A stretch of DNA of 9,514 nt from Prevotellaceae bacterium (lineage in GTDB: Bacteria; Bacteroidota; Bacteroidia; Bacteroidales; UBA932): the NCBI GenBank assembly GCA_031287815.1, contig JAITSM010000130.1, forward strand, positions 1 to 9,514, in the 5' to 3' direction. Each line of letters begins with the position of its first letter. Position 1 is the stretch's first letter. A model generated the notes under the pieces. That model was not told where the DNA came from. It did no database searches and was given only the letters and a program-made list of their open reading frames with translations. This document shows positions 1 to 4,945 of this stretch, in pieces. The position numbers and the translations under genes were made by a program.

Positions 1-77
1 GGGACGCCGTCCCCAAGTGGGGTTTTGTCGCCGGAGTTTCCGGGACGCCGTCCCCAAGTGGGGTTTTGTTGCCGGAG
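1..77. repeat. 41-bp G/C-rich tandem repeat, about 1.9 copies, cut by the left edge
   Basis: Two nearly identical 36-base stretches begin at 1 and at 42, giving a 41-bp period; they differ at one base (TCG versus TTG before CCGGAG). Each contains two small palindromes: GGGACG-c-CGTCCC and CCCC-aagt-GGGG. The array probably continues to the left of the window. It has no coding character: 41 is not a multiple of three, so any reading frame shifts between copies. Confidence 0.85.
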
Positions 78-213
78 ATGCGGATATGTTTTTTGATTTT
101 TAAGATAGGAGGAACACTCTTCTGTGCTGTACTGCGTCGCAGTGTAAAGCATACGACAAATTCCGTTGCGGCGCAAGGGGTTTGGGGATATTTTAGCAGG
201 AAGTTATGCACAG

Positions 214-240
214 GTAAGTTGTAAGTTGTAAGTTGTAAAG
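214..240. repeat. Heptamer tandem repeat (GTAAGTT)n
   Basis: Three exact copies of GTAAGTT start at 214, 221 and 228, followed by a partial copy. It is one of several unrelated 7-nt-period repeats in the gap downstream of argH. The rest of 78-213 shows only a short palindrome at 131-143 (ACTGCG-t-CGCAGT) and no recognisable gene. Confidence 0.85.
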
Positions 241-255
241 TGTTGTTTGAGGGGG

Positions 256-286
256 CAAAGGTATAGAAAATTTCTTATGCACCAAA
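256..286 (-). promoter_or_regulatory. Leftward Bacteroidota-type promoter (TTTG, 19 nt, TACCTTTG)
   Basis: On the minus strand a TTTG at 283-286 is followed after exactly 19 nt by TACCTTTG at 256-263. This matches the Bacteroidota primary-sigma consensus TTTG / TAnnTTTG with the usual 19-21 nt spacer. It lies downstream of argH and points to the left edge, so it should start a transcript near position 250 for a gene or RNA mostly outside the window. The only minus-strand ATG before the edge is at 152; its frame stays open to the edge but runs through repeat DNA. Confidence 0.7.
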
Positions 287-298
287 CTTTTTTATGAT

Positions 299-356
299 GG
301 TGAAGGGTGAGGGGTGAGGGGTGAAGGGTGAAGGGTGAGGGGGGAAGGGGGAAGGG
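299..356. repeat. G-rich heptamer repeat (GGTGARG)n
   Basis: About eight degenerate copies of GGTGAAG or GGTGAGG occur head to tail, ending in a purine-only stretch. The plus strand carries eight runs of three or more Gs separated by short gaps, so it could fold as a G-quadruplex when single-stranded. It is non-coding and lies immediately left of the 28-bp palindrome. Confidence 0.8.
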
Positions 357-384
357 TTAAGAGTGCTGGCGCCAGCACTCTTAA
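357..384. repeat. Perfect 28-bp palindrome centred on CTGGCGCCAG
   Basis: The sequence from TTAAGAGTG to CACTCTTAA reads identically on both strands over 28 bp, with GGCGCC at 368-373 as its centre. It sits about 110 nt downstream of the argH stop. It has no U-tract, so it is not a standard intrinsic terminator, although it could form a cruciform or a strong RNA hairpin. The same 10-bp core recurs elsewhere between genes in this window. Confidence 0.85.
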
Positions 385-465
385 CTTTTAGTTTTTAACT
401 TTTAACTTTTCCGGCGCCAGCACTTTTAACTTTTAGTTTTTAACTTTTAACTTTTCCGGCGCCAG
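382..465. repeat. 45-bp tandem repeat: TTTTAAC heptamers plus GGCGCC
   Basis: Two copies begin at 382 and 427. Each consists of 7-nt-period A/T DNA (TTTTAGT, TTTTAAC, TTTTAAC, TTTT at 386-410 in copy one) followed by CCGGCGCCAGC. The GGCGCC cores lie at 413 and 458, exactly 45 bp apart, and the core at 368 is a further 45 bp to the left. These modules are the same type as the larger array upstream of argB. The sequence 466-493 is filled by ACTGCTT heptamers (482-497) that run into the argH stop codon. Confidence 0.85.
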
Positions 466-493
466 CTACTGCCTCCTGAAAACTGCTTACTGC

Positions 494-1789
494 TTACTGA
501 AACATCGCCAGCAGGGCTTCCATTTTCGCGCGGATTTCGGCGGTGCAGAGGTTGCCGATGCTTCCCTTGTGGGTGTGGGTAACGGTTTTGCGGGGCGTGA
601 ATTTATTTTCCGCCACTTGCTGCCCTACGGTTTTGTAGGCTTCGCGGAAGGGCTCGCCCGACAGCACGCGGCGGTTCACTTCTTCGACGGTGAAGAGGTA
701 ATCGTATTTCGCCTCCTCCAAAATATGTTTGTTCACCGAAATGTTTTGCAACATAAACGCCGTAATGTCCAGCATGGCGTGCAGCGTGTCGATGGCGGGG
801 AAAAGAATTTCTTTCAGCAGCTGGCCGTCGCGGTGGTAGCCGTGCGGCAGGTTGGCGAGCAACAATGCAATTTCATTCGGCACGCTCTGCAGCCGGTTGG
901 CTTTGGCGCGCAGGAGCTCCCAGACGTCGGGGTTTTTCTTGTGCGGCATGATGCTCGAGCCGGTAACCAGGTGGTCGGGGAAAGAAATGAAGCCGTAATT
1001 TTGCGAAAGGTACATCACGCAGTCGGCGGCGAGTTTGTTCAGCGTGGCGGCAATGGCGGCCACCGCCTGCGATACGGCCTTTTCGCTTTTGCCGCGGCTC
1101 ATCTGCGCGGCAATCACATTGTAGTTCATATCACGGAATCCCAGTTCGGCGGTGGTCATGTCCCTGTCCAGCGGGAACGAGCTGCCGTAGCCGGCCGCCG
1201 AGCCGAGCGGGTTTTGGTCGACAATCCGGTAAGCCGCCAATAAAATATGCAGGTCATCAATCAACGTTTCGGCATAGGCGCCAAACCAGAGGCCGAACGA
1301 CGAAGGCATCGCTACCTGTCCGTGCGTATAGCCCGGCAGCAGGGTGTCTTTGTGGGTTTCGCTCAACGCTTGCAGCTGGCCGAACAGTTGCACGGTTTTA
1401 TCTTTTATCTGCAATATCCCGTCTTTGAGGTAGAGCTTGATGTCCACCAGCACCTGGTCGTTGCGCGAGCGGCCGGAGTGAATCTTCTTTCCCACCTCGC
1501 CGATACGTTTGGTCAGCGTGAGTTCCACCTGCGAGTGGATGTCTTCAACGCCTTCTTCTATAACAAATGCGCCGCCGGCCACTTCGTCCAGCAGTTTTTG
1601 CAGTTCGGCGCACAGCAACCGGCTTTCCGGCGCGGTGAGCAGCCCGATGCGGGCTAACATTTTTACATGCGCCAGCGAACCGAGCAAGTCATATTTCGCC
1701 AGCCGCAAATCATATTCGCGGTCGTCGCCCACCGTAAACGCCGTTACCAGCGCATCGGCAGCAGTGCCTTTATTCCAAAGAGTACTCAT
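494..1789 (-). CDS. argH: Argininosuccinate lyase
   Basis: This enzyme splits argininosuccinate into arginine and fumarate, the last step of arginine synthesis, in the cytoplasm. The 431-residue protein has the superfamily landmarks: HSGRSRNDQV at 104-113, GYTHGQVAMP at 153-162 with the catalytic His156, and the fumarase/ASL signature GSSIMPHKKN at 277-286, whose S278/S279 pair supplies the catalytic serine on a mobile loop. The C-terminal domain is complete. Length is slightly below the usual 440-470, which I believe is normal in Bacteroidota. The position after YTH is Gly instead of the common Leu or Met, a minor difference. The ATG start at 1787-1789 gives a typical ASL N-terminus (LWNKG). 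It is the last gene of argB-argE-argH, with a 97-nt spacer of repeat DNA in front. Its stop codon abuts ACTGCTT heptamers. I see no promoter of its own. Confidence 0.97.
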   Translation of the reverse strand: MSTLWNKGTAADALVTAFTVGDDREYDLRLAKYDLLGSLAHVKMLARIGLLTAPESRLLCAELQKLLDEVAGGAFVIEEGVEDIHSQVELTLTKRIGEVGKKIHSGRSRNDQVLVDIKLYLKDGILQIKDKTVQLFGQLQALSETHKDTLLPGYTHGQVAMPSSFGLWFGAYAETLIDDLHILLAAYRIVDQNPLGSAAGYGSSFPLDRDMTTAELGFRDMNYNVIAAQMSRGKSEKAVSQAVAAIAATLNKLAADCVMYLSQNYGFISFPDHLVTGSSIMPHKKNPDVWELLRAKANRLQSVPNEIALLLANLPHGYHRDGQLLKEILFPAIDTLHAMLDITAFMLQNISVNKHILEEAKYDYLFTVEEVNRRVLSGEPFREAYKTVGQQVAENKFTPRKTVTHTHKGSIGNLCTAEIRAKMEALLAMFQ

Positions 1790-1819
1790 GAGAATTATGA
1801 ATTATGAAGTATAAAGAAT

Positions 1820-1895
1820 GTGCTAATGTGACTAATGTGTTAATGTGACTAATTGGGCTGGCGCCAGCAACCTTAAACTAAATTAGTCACATTAA
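1820..1895. repeat. TAATGTGAC repeats and inverted repeat around CTGGCGCCAG, overlapping the argE stop
   Basis: TAATGTGAC-type units repeat at 1824-1854. A perfect 15-bp inverted repeat, TTAATGTGACTAATT at 1840-1854 and its reverse complement at 1881-1895, encloses a 26-nt loop holding the palindrome CTGGCGCCAG (1858-1867). The right arm covers the last two codons (Leu-Met) and the TGA stop of the upstream deacylase gene. In the argE-argH transcript this would fold into a hairpin and could attenuate or stabilise expression of argH. Confidence 0.8.
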
Positions 1896-2942
1896 ACACA
1901 GGGTTGAGATGAAATGGATATATCCGTTGATGCCTTCTTCTATTTCACGGAGGTAAACAAATTCATCGGCGGTGTGCGAGCGCGCCGAGTCGCCGGGACC
2001 CATCTTGATAGCGGGAATGTCCAACCGCATCCAGTCGGAAGTTGTCGGCGAAATGTAGGCAGGGATGCCCAGCCGCTCGGCGCATTGCAGCAGGGGATGC
2101 CCGGCAGGCGTGAAGGAACAGCGGTTGTGCAGCGACCGCGCCTTTAGTTCGCTCTGTACGCCCGATTGCAGCAGCTCCAGGATTTCCCGGTTGGAATAAT
2201 ATTCGTTGGGGCGAATGTCCACTACAAACCGGCAGCTATCCGGCACCACATTGTGCTGGTCGCCGCCGCTGATCATTGTAACGTTCTTTTTCACCTCCCC
2301 CATGAGCGGCGAAACCCTGTCGAACGTATAATTTTTGATAAAGGCAATATCTTCCAGCGCGCCGTAAATAGCATTGACGCCTTCGTTGCGTGCGGCGTGC
2401 CCCTGCCTGCCGTGCGCCGTTCCGTCGAGCACCAGGAGCCCGCGTTCGCCGGTGGCGGCTTGCATCAGGGTCGGCTCGCCGATAATCGCGCAATCCATAT
2501 CCTTTATTTCCCGCGTAACCGCCCGGATACCGCCCGCGCCGGAGTTTTCTTCTTCGCAGCTCAATACCAGCAGCAGGTTAAACGGCAATTCCACCGTGCT
2601 GAAATAAATAAAGCTCTCGGCCAGCGCCGCCAGCGACGCGCCCGCATCGTTGCTGCCCAAGCCGAAGAGTTTGCCGTCCTTTTCGACGGGCTCGTAAGGA
2701 TTCAGCGTATAGCCTTCCGCCGGCTTCACGGTGTCGATATGCGAATTGAGGAGCAGCGTCTTTTTCCCCTTGCTGTTTTTTGGAGAATACGCACAAACAT
2801 TATTCCCTATCCGGAAAGGCGCTACGCCGGCCGCCGAAAGATACGCCTCCAGGTAACCGGCCGCCGCCGCCTCCGCACCCGAACAGGCCGGAATAGCAAT
2901 CTTGCCTTTCAGCAACTCCACCGCGCGGGACAGTTGTGTCAT
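1887..2942 (-). CDS. argE: M20-family N-acyl-ornithine/citrulline deacylase (ArgE-like)
   Basis: This is a zinc-dependent amidohydrolase of the M20 family that removes the N-acyl group from an arginine-pathway intermediate in the cytoplasm. The 351-residue protein has the expected metal and catalytic residues in order: SHIDTV with His68 and Asp70, the bridging Asp99 in GSNDAG, the Glu130-Glu131 pair in SCEEE, Glu156 in GEPT and His323 in RSHTADE. The lid domain, about 167-280, includes GRQGHAA at 178-184 with His182. In Bacteroidota the substrate may be N-acetyl- or N-succinyl-citrulline, because the known Bacteroides fragilis transcarbamylase uses N-succinylornithine; substrate choice cannot be read from this sequence. 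It lies 80 nt downstream of argB on the same strand. The leader just before the ATG is heptamer-like A/T DNA, and the stop codon lies inside an intergenic repeat arm. LysK- or DapE-type activity is less likely given the neighbours. Confidence 0.88.
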   Translation of the reverse strand: MTQLSRAVELLKGKIAIPACSGAEAAAAGYLEAYLSAAGVAPFRIGNNVCAYSPKNSKGKKTLLLNSHIDTVKPAEGYTLNPYEPVEKDGKLFGLGSNDAGASLAALAESFIYFSTVELPFNLLLVLSCEEENSGAGGIRAVTREIKDMDCAIIGEPTLMQAATGERGLLVLDGTAHGRQGHAARNEGVNAIYGALEDIAFIKNYTFDRVSPLMGEVKKNVTMISGGDQHNVVPDSCRFVVDIRPNEYYSNREILELLQSGVQSELKARSLHNRCSFTPAGHPLLQCAERLGIPAYISPTTSDWMRLDIPAIKMGPGDSARSHTADEFVYLREIEEGINGYIHFISTLCLM

Positions 2943-2972
2943 AAGTTAAAAGTTGAAAGTGTATTTAAAAAC

Positions 2973-3008
2973 CTGTGTAATCTGTTATAATCTGTGTGCA
3001 TCTGTGGG
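2973..3008. repeat. Degenerate CTGTGTAAT tandem repeat in the argB-argE spacer
   Basis: The units CTGTGTAAT, CTGTTATAAT, CTGTGTGCAT and CTGTGGG follow one another, a period of about 9-10 nt. On the transcribed strand they read as repeated CACAGATTA. The spacer also has a short AAGTTAA-type heptamer remnant (2943-2960) next to the argE start. I see no TAnnTTTG box here, so argE is probably read from the argB promoter. Confidence 0.6.
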
Positions 3009-3022
3009 ACAATTTTCCATTT

Positions 3023-3802
3023 TCAATTAAAAATACAGCGTGTGCCGGTATCCGAGCGCAGGTGGCGGGCATGTTTAATGTACACTTCCGCTACGCCGTT
3101 ACGCAGGGCGGCAAAAGCGTTGTCTAATTTCGGCAGCATTCCTTTGGAAATGATTTGTTGTTGTTTCAGCTGTTCAAAATACGCCGCATCCATTTCGGGA
3201 ATAACGGAATGCTCATCGTCCGGACGGGCAAGCACGCCGCCTTTTTCAAAGCAAAACAGCAATTTTGAGTAATATGTTTTCGACAACGCCGCCGCAATAG
3301 CCGAAGCCATCGTATCGGCATTGGTATTAAGCAGCCCGCCCTGCGCGTCGTGCGTGATCGCGCAAAAAACAGGGCACAGCCCGTTATCAAGCAGCAGCGA
3401 CAGGGCAGGAACGTTGATGCGGCTGGCTGCCACGTCGCCCACGAACCCGAAGTCCACCGGCGCCGGCGGGCGTTTCGTTGCCGGCACGCTATCGGCATCG
3501 GCGCCGGAAAGCCCGATAGCATTGCAACCCGCCTGCTGCAACTGCGCCACAACGGTTTTGTTAATCCACCCGGCATAGACCATCGTGCAAATTTTTAGCG
3601 TTTCCTCGTCGGTTATCCGCCGCCCTTCGTGCATGCGCACCGGCACGCCTGTTTTTTCCAGCAGTTCGGTAGCCAGCACCCCGCCGCCGTGCACCAGTAT
3701 TTTGGGGCTTTCCAGCGCGGCGAAATCCAGCAGGAACGTCCGTAGCGCGGCCGGCCGGTCAATGATATTGCCCCCGATTTTAACGACAGTGAGCGCTTTC
3801 AT
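3023..3802 (-). CDS. argB: Acetylglutamate kinase (amino-acid kinase family)
   Basis: This enzyme phosphorylates the gamma-carboxyl of N-acyl-glutamate with ATP, the second step of arginine synthesis, in the cytoplasm. The 259-residue protein is a complete single amino-acid-kinase domain: KIGGN at 8-12 and HGGG at 38-41 form the nucleotide and phosphate glycine loops. GRRITDEE at 60-67 carries the substrate-binding arginine. NTNADTMA at 159-166 and SKGMLPKLDNA at 219-229 are typical of ArgB. The short N-terminus lacks the extra helix of hexameric arginine-inhibited forms, so it is probably not strongly feedback-inhibited; this is inference from family structure. The ATG at 3800-3802 follows a -7 box by 17 nt. 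It is the first gene of the argB-argE-argH unit. In Bacteroidota the acyl group could be succinyl instead of acetyl. Confidence 0.95.
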   Translation of the reverse strand: MKALTVVKIGGNIIDRPAALRTFLLDFAALESPKILVHGGGVLATELLEKTGVPVRMHEGRRITDEETLKICTMVYAGWINKTVVAQLQQAGCNAIGLSGADADSVPATKRPPAPVDFGFVGDVAASRINVPALSLLLDNGLCPVFCAITHDAQGGLLNTNADTMASAIAAALSKTYYSKLLFCFEKGGVLARPDDEHSVIPEMDAAYFEQLKQQQIISKGMLPKLDNAFAALRNGVAEVYIKHARHLRSDTGTRCIFN

Positions 3803-3819
3803 AGTTTTTAATTTGGTTG

Positions 3820-3827
3820 CAAAGATA
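3820..3827 (-). promoter_or_regulatory. argB promoter -7 box (TATCTTTG)
   Basis: The minus strand reads TATCTTTG, matching the Bacteroidota TAnnTTTG -7 box. It lies 17 nt before the argB ATG, so the leader would be only about 10-13 nt. I see no convincing TTTG or TTG -33 box at the expected 19-21 nt; that position is occupied by the start of the 25-bp repeat array. This is the only promoter-like element found for the argB-argE-argH unit. Confidence 0.6.
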
Positions 3828-3839
3828 GAAAATAAATGT

Positions 3840-3906
3840 GGTTAATGTGCTAATGTGACTAATTGTTTAATGTGCTAATGTGACTAATTGTTTAATGTGA
3901 CTAATT
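3840..3906. repeat. 25-bp tandem repeat upstream of argB
   Basis: Copies start at 3840, 3865 and 3890. The first two are 25 bp with one difference (GGTTAATG versus GTTTAATG). The third lacks 8 bp and runs into GGGCTGGCGCC. The unit is built from TAATGTGCTAATGTGAC. The last 15 bp of copy three plus the adjoining GGGCTGGCGCC (3892-3917) are identical over 26 bp to 1840-1865 in the argE-argH spacer. The array lies directly upstream of the argB -7 box. Confidence 0.85.
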
Positions 3907-3996
3907 GGGCTGGCGCCTTTTTAAGTTAAAAACTAAAAGTTAAAAGTGCTGGCGCCAGCCAACTTTTAACTTTTAACTTTTAGTTCTTAACTCAAT

Positions 3997-4212
3997 AAAG
4001 CCCCGAAGGGGCGAAATATTCATAACCGCAGGCCAGCGGAGCGCAGCCTGCGGAAGGAAGAACCCCACTGCCTTTCGCGCGGCGCACGGTCAGTGCATAG
4101 CGGAAAGCGGGTGCTCCGCGCGAGTGCAGGGAGTATCGGTATGCATCCCCCTGCTGCGTTACGCTCCGCTCCACTTGCATGGGGTTATGAAAATGCAAGC
4201 CCTCCGGGCTTT
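3997..4212. mobile_element. MITE-like element with about 30-bp imperfect terminal inverted repeats
   Basis: The left end (3997-4027, AAAGCCCCGAAGGGGC then ATTCATAACC) matches the reverse complement of the right end (4183-4212, AAAGCCCGGAGGGC then TTTTCATAACC) with a few differences. Both ends are hairpins. The interior is more G/C-rich than its flanks and has a further stem, CCGCAGGC at 4026-4033 with GCCTGCGG at 4046-4053. One minus-strand frame is open through the element (ending TGA at 3992-3994, first usable start TTG at 4198). It reads LHFHNPMQV near one end and GYEYFAPSGLY at the other. From memory, similar short hypothetical peptides recur in Bacteroidota genomes, consistent with a dispersed repeat. 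No transposase is present, so any movement would need one supplied in trans. Flanking inverted A/T modules continue the symmetry outward to GGCGCC at both sides. Confidence 0.6.
4000..4012 (-). terminator. Leftward terminator-like hairpin at the left end of the MITE-like element
   Basis: On the minus strand GCCCC-TTC-GGGGC is followed by TTTATTG. The stem is short (5 bp) and the U-tract is interrupted, so strength is uncertain. It would face transcripts coming from the transporter side toward argB. Confidence 0.35.
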
Positions 4213-4217
4213 TTTTT
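4197..4217 (+). terminator. Rightward terminator-like hairpin at the right end of the MITE-like element
   Basis: AAGCCC-TCC-GGGCTT is followed by an uninterrupted run of Ts (4210-4217), the layout of an intrinsic terminator. There is no plus-strand gene in front of it, so it is better explained as part of the element than as the terminator of a neighbouring gene. Confidence 0.45.
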
Positions 4218-4425
4218 GAGTTAAGAACTAAAAACTAAAAGTTAAAAGTGAGCTGGCGCCGGAAAAGTTAAAAGTTAAGAACTAAAAACTAAAAGTTAAA
4301 AGTGAGCTGGCGCCGGAAAAGTTAAAAATTAAGAACTAAAAACTAAAAGTTAAAAGTGAGCTGGCGCCAGCAACTTTTAACTTTTAACTCTTAGTTCTTA
4401 ACTCAAAAAGGCGCCAGCACTCATA

Positions 4426-4490
4426 CTTCATCCCCTTCATCCCCTTCATCCCCTTCATCCCTTTTCATCCCCTTCATCCCTTTTCATCCC
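4426..4490. repeat. Nonamer tandem repeat (CTTCATCCC)n
   Basis: Four exact CTTCATCCC units occupy 4426-4461, followed by variants with TTTTCATCCC up to 4490. It is a pyrimidine-rich strand with no coding signal. It lies between the GGCGCC array and the 42-bp repeat block. Confidence 0.85.
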
Positions 4491-4588
4491 TTTAAACAAC
4501 ACATGAAAAACCGTCCCCACAACCTCCCTTTCTCCGTTGACCGCTCCCCCTTTCCCATTGACCATTTTTACCCGTCCGGGAATAAAAA

Positions 4589-4765
4589 CAGGCTTGCAGA
4601 ACCTTCTGCAACCTTGTCCGGAAGTGAAAGCAGGGTTGCAGAACCTTCTGCAACCCCTCCCGGAGGCAAAAACAGGCTTGCAGAACCTTCTGCAACCTTG
4701 TCCGGAAGTAAAAGCAGGGTTGCAGAACCTTCTGCAACCCCTCCCGGAGGCAAAAACAGGCTTGC
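4589..4765. repeat. Alternating 42-bp hairpin repeat (A-B-A-B)
   Basis: Units start at 4589, 4631, 4673, 4715 and 4757 (the last only about 9 bp), exactly 42 bp apart. Two versions alternate: A begins CAGGCTTGC and ends in TTGTCCGGAAGTRAAAG; B begins CAGGGTTGC and ends in CCTCCCGGAGGCAAAAA. Both contain the perfect inverted repeat TTGCAGAA-CC-TTCTGCAA, extended to 10-bp arms in B. A degenerate tail of an earlier unit is visible at 4571-4588. Because 42 is a multiple of three, several frames on both strands stay open (for example 4503-4808 on plus and 4492-4866 on minus), giving 14-residue repeats such as RVAEPSATPPGGKN. I regard these frames as by-products of the repeat. Confidence 0.85.
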
Positions 4766-4854
4766 GGCAGTTGGCACAACCCCCTTAGATGGCAACCTTC
4801 AAATTTAATATCGCGAGAAAATAAACGGGGAAGAGTGAAGGGTGCTGTAGACAC

Positions 4855-4882
4855 GTAGGGACGCACGGCCGTGCGTCCCTAC
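4855..4882. repeat. Perfect 28-bp G/C-rich palindrome
   Basis: GTAGGGACGCACGG is followed directly by its exact reverse complement, ending CGTCCCTAC, with GGCC at the centre. There is no adjoining T-run on either side. I recall near-identical palindromes scattered between genes in several bacterial phyla, so this is probably a dispersed REP- or MITE-like unit rather than a terminator. Confidence 0.85.
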
Positions 4883-4904
4883 TAAATGAATGGGGGTAAA
4901 ATAA

Positions 4905-4930
4905 AAGAAGAGGAGCAAGCTCCTCTTCTT
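4905..4930 (-). terminator. Rho-independent terminator of the transporter gene
   Basis: On the minus strand a perfect 12-bp stem, AAGAAGAGGAGC with GCTCCTCTTCTT around a 2-nt spacer, begins 15 nt after the transporter stop codon and is followed by TTATTTTA. Position, strand and the T-rich tail all fit an intrinsic terminator for the gene at 4946-6916. Confidence 0.8.
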
Positions 4931-4945
4931 ATTCTTCCTTCTCTG

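Larger units (their letters stand above)
3912..4415. repeat. GGCGCC-punctuated modular array with modules in both orientations
   Basis: GGCGCC cores lie at 3912, 3951, 4255, 4309, 4363 and 4410. The DNA between cores is A/T-rich with 7-nt periodicity (AAGTTAA, AACTAAA) and appears in both orientations: rightward AAGTTAAAA type at 3917-3948 and 4218-4362, and its reverse complement at 3958-3995 and 4370-4408. Two modules (4255-4308 and 4309-4362) form a 54-bp tandem repeat with one or two differences. The long segment between 3951 and 4255 contains a MITE-like element. No gene or promoter was recognised in the array. Confidence 0.8.

Noticed and set aside
106..126. AGGAGG followed by GTG, resembling a ribosome site and start
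   Set aside because: The frame stops after seven codons, and the genes here do not use Shine-Dalgarno sequences.
1..152. Minus-strand frame starting ATG at 152 and open to the left edge, about 50 codons
   Set aside because: It runs through the 41-bp tandem repeat, which shifts frame between copies, and has no recognisable protein character; kept only as a possible target of the promoter at 256-286.
569..1243. Plus-strand 224-codon frame inside argH
   Set aside because: It is antisense to a complete argininosuccinate lyase with all family motifs; a shadow of G/C-biased codons.
1277..1282. GGCGCC cores inside genes (also at 3459, 3500 and 7474)
   Set aside because: They lack the A/T heptamer flanks and fit ordinary codon use, so they were not counted with the intergenic family.
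2166..2990. Plus-strand 274-codon frame inside argE
   Set aside because: It is antisense to a complete M20 deacylase and has no family features.
3840..4490. Possible CRISPR array in the repeat-rich region
   Set aside because: Repeats are not separated by unique spacers of even length, modules are themselves repeats, and no cas genes are present.
4503..4808. Plus-strand 101-codon frame with 14-residue repeats
   Set aside because: The 42-bp repeat keeps several frames open on both strands at once, and the unit is dominated by perfect DNA inverted repeats, so coding is not the simplest explanation.
4492..4866. Minus-strand 124-codon frame with LQKVLQ repeats
   Set aside because: Same repeat artefact as the plus-strand frame; no signal peptide, family motif or promoter.
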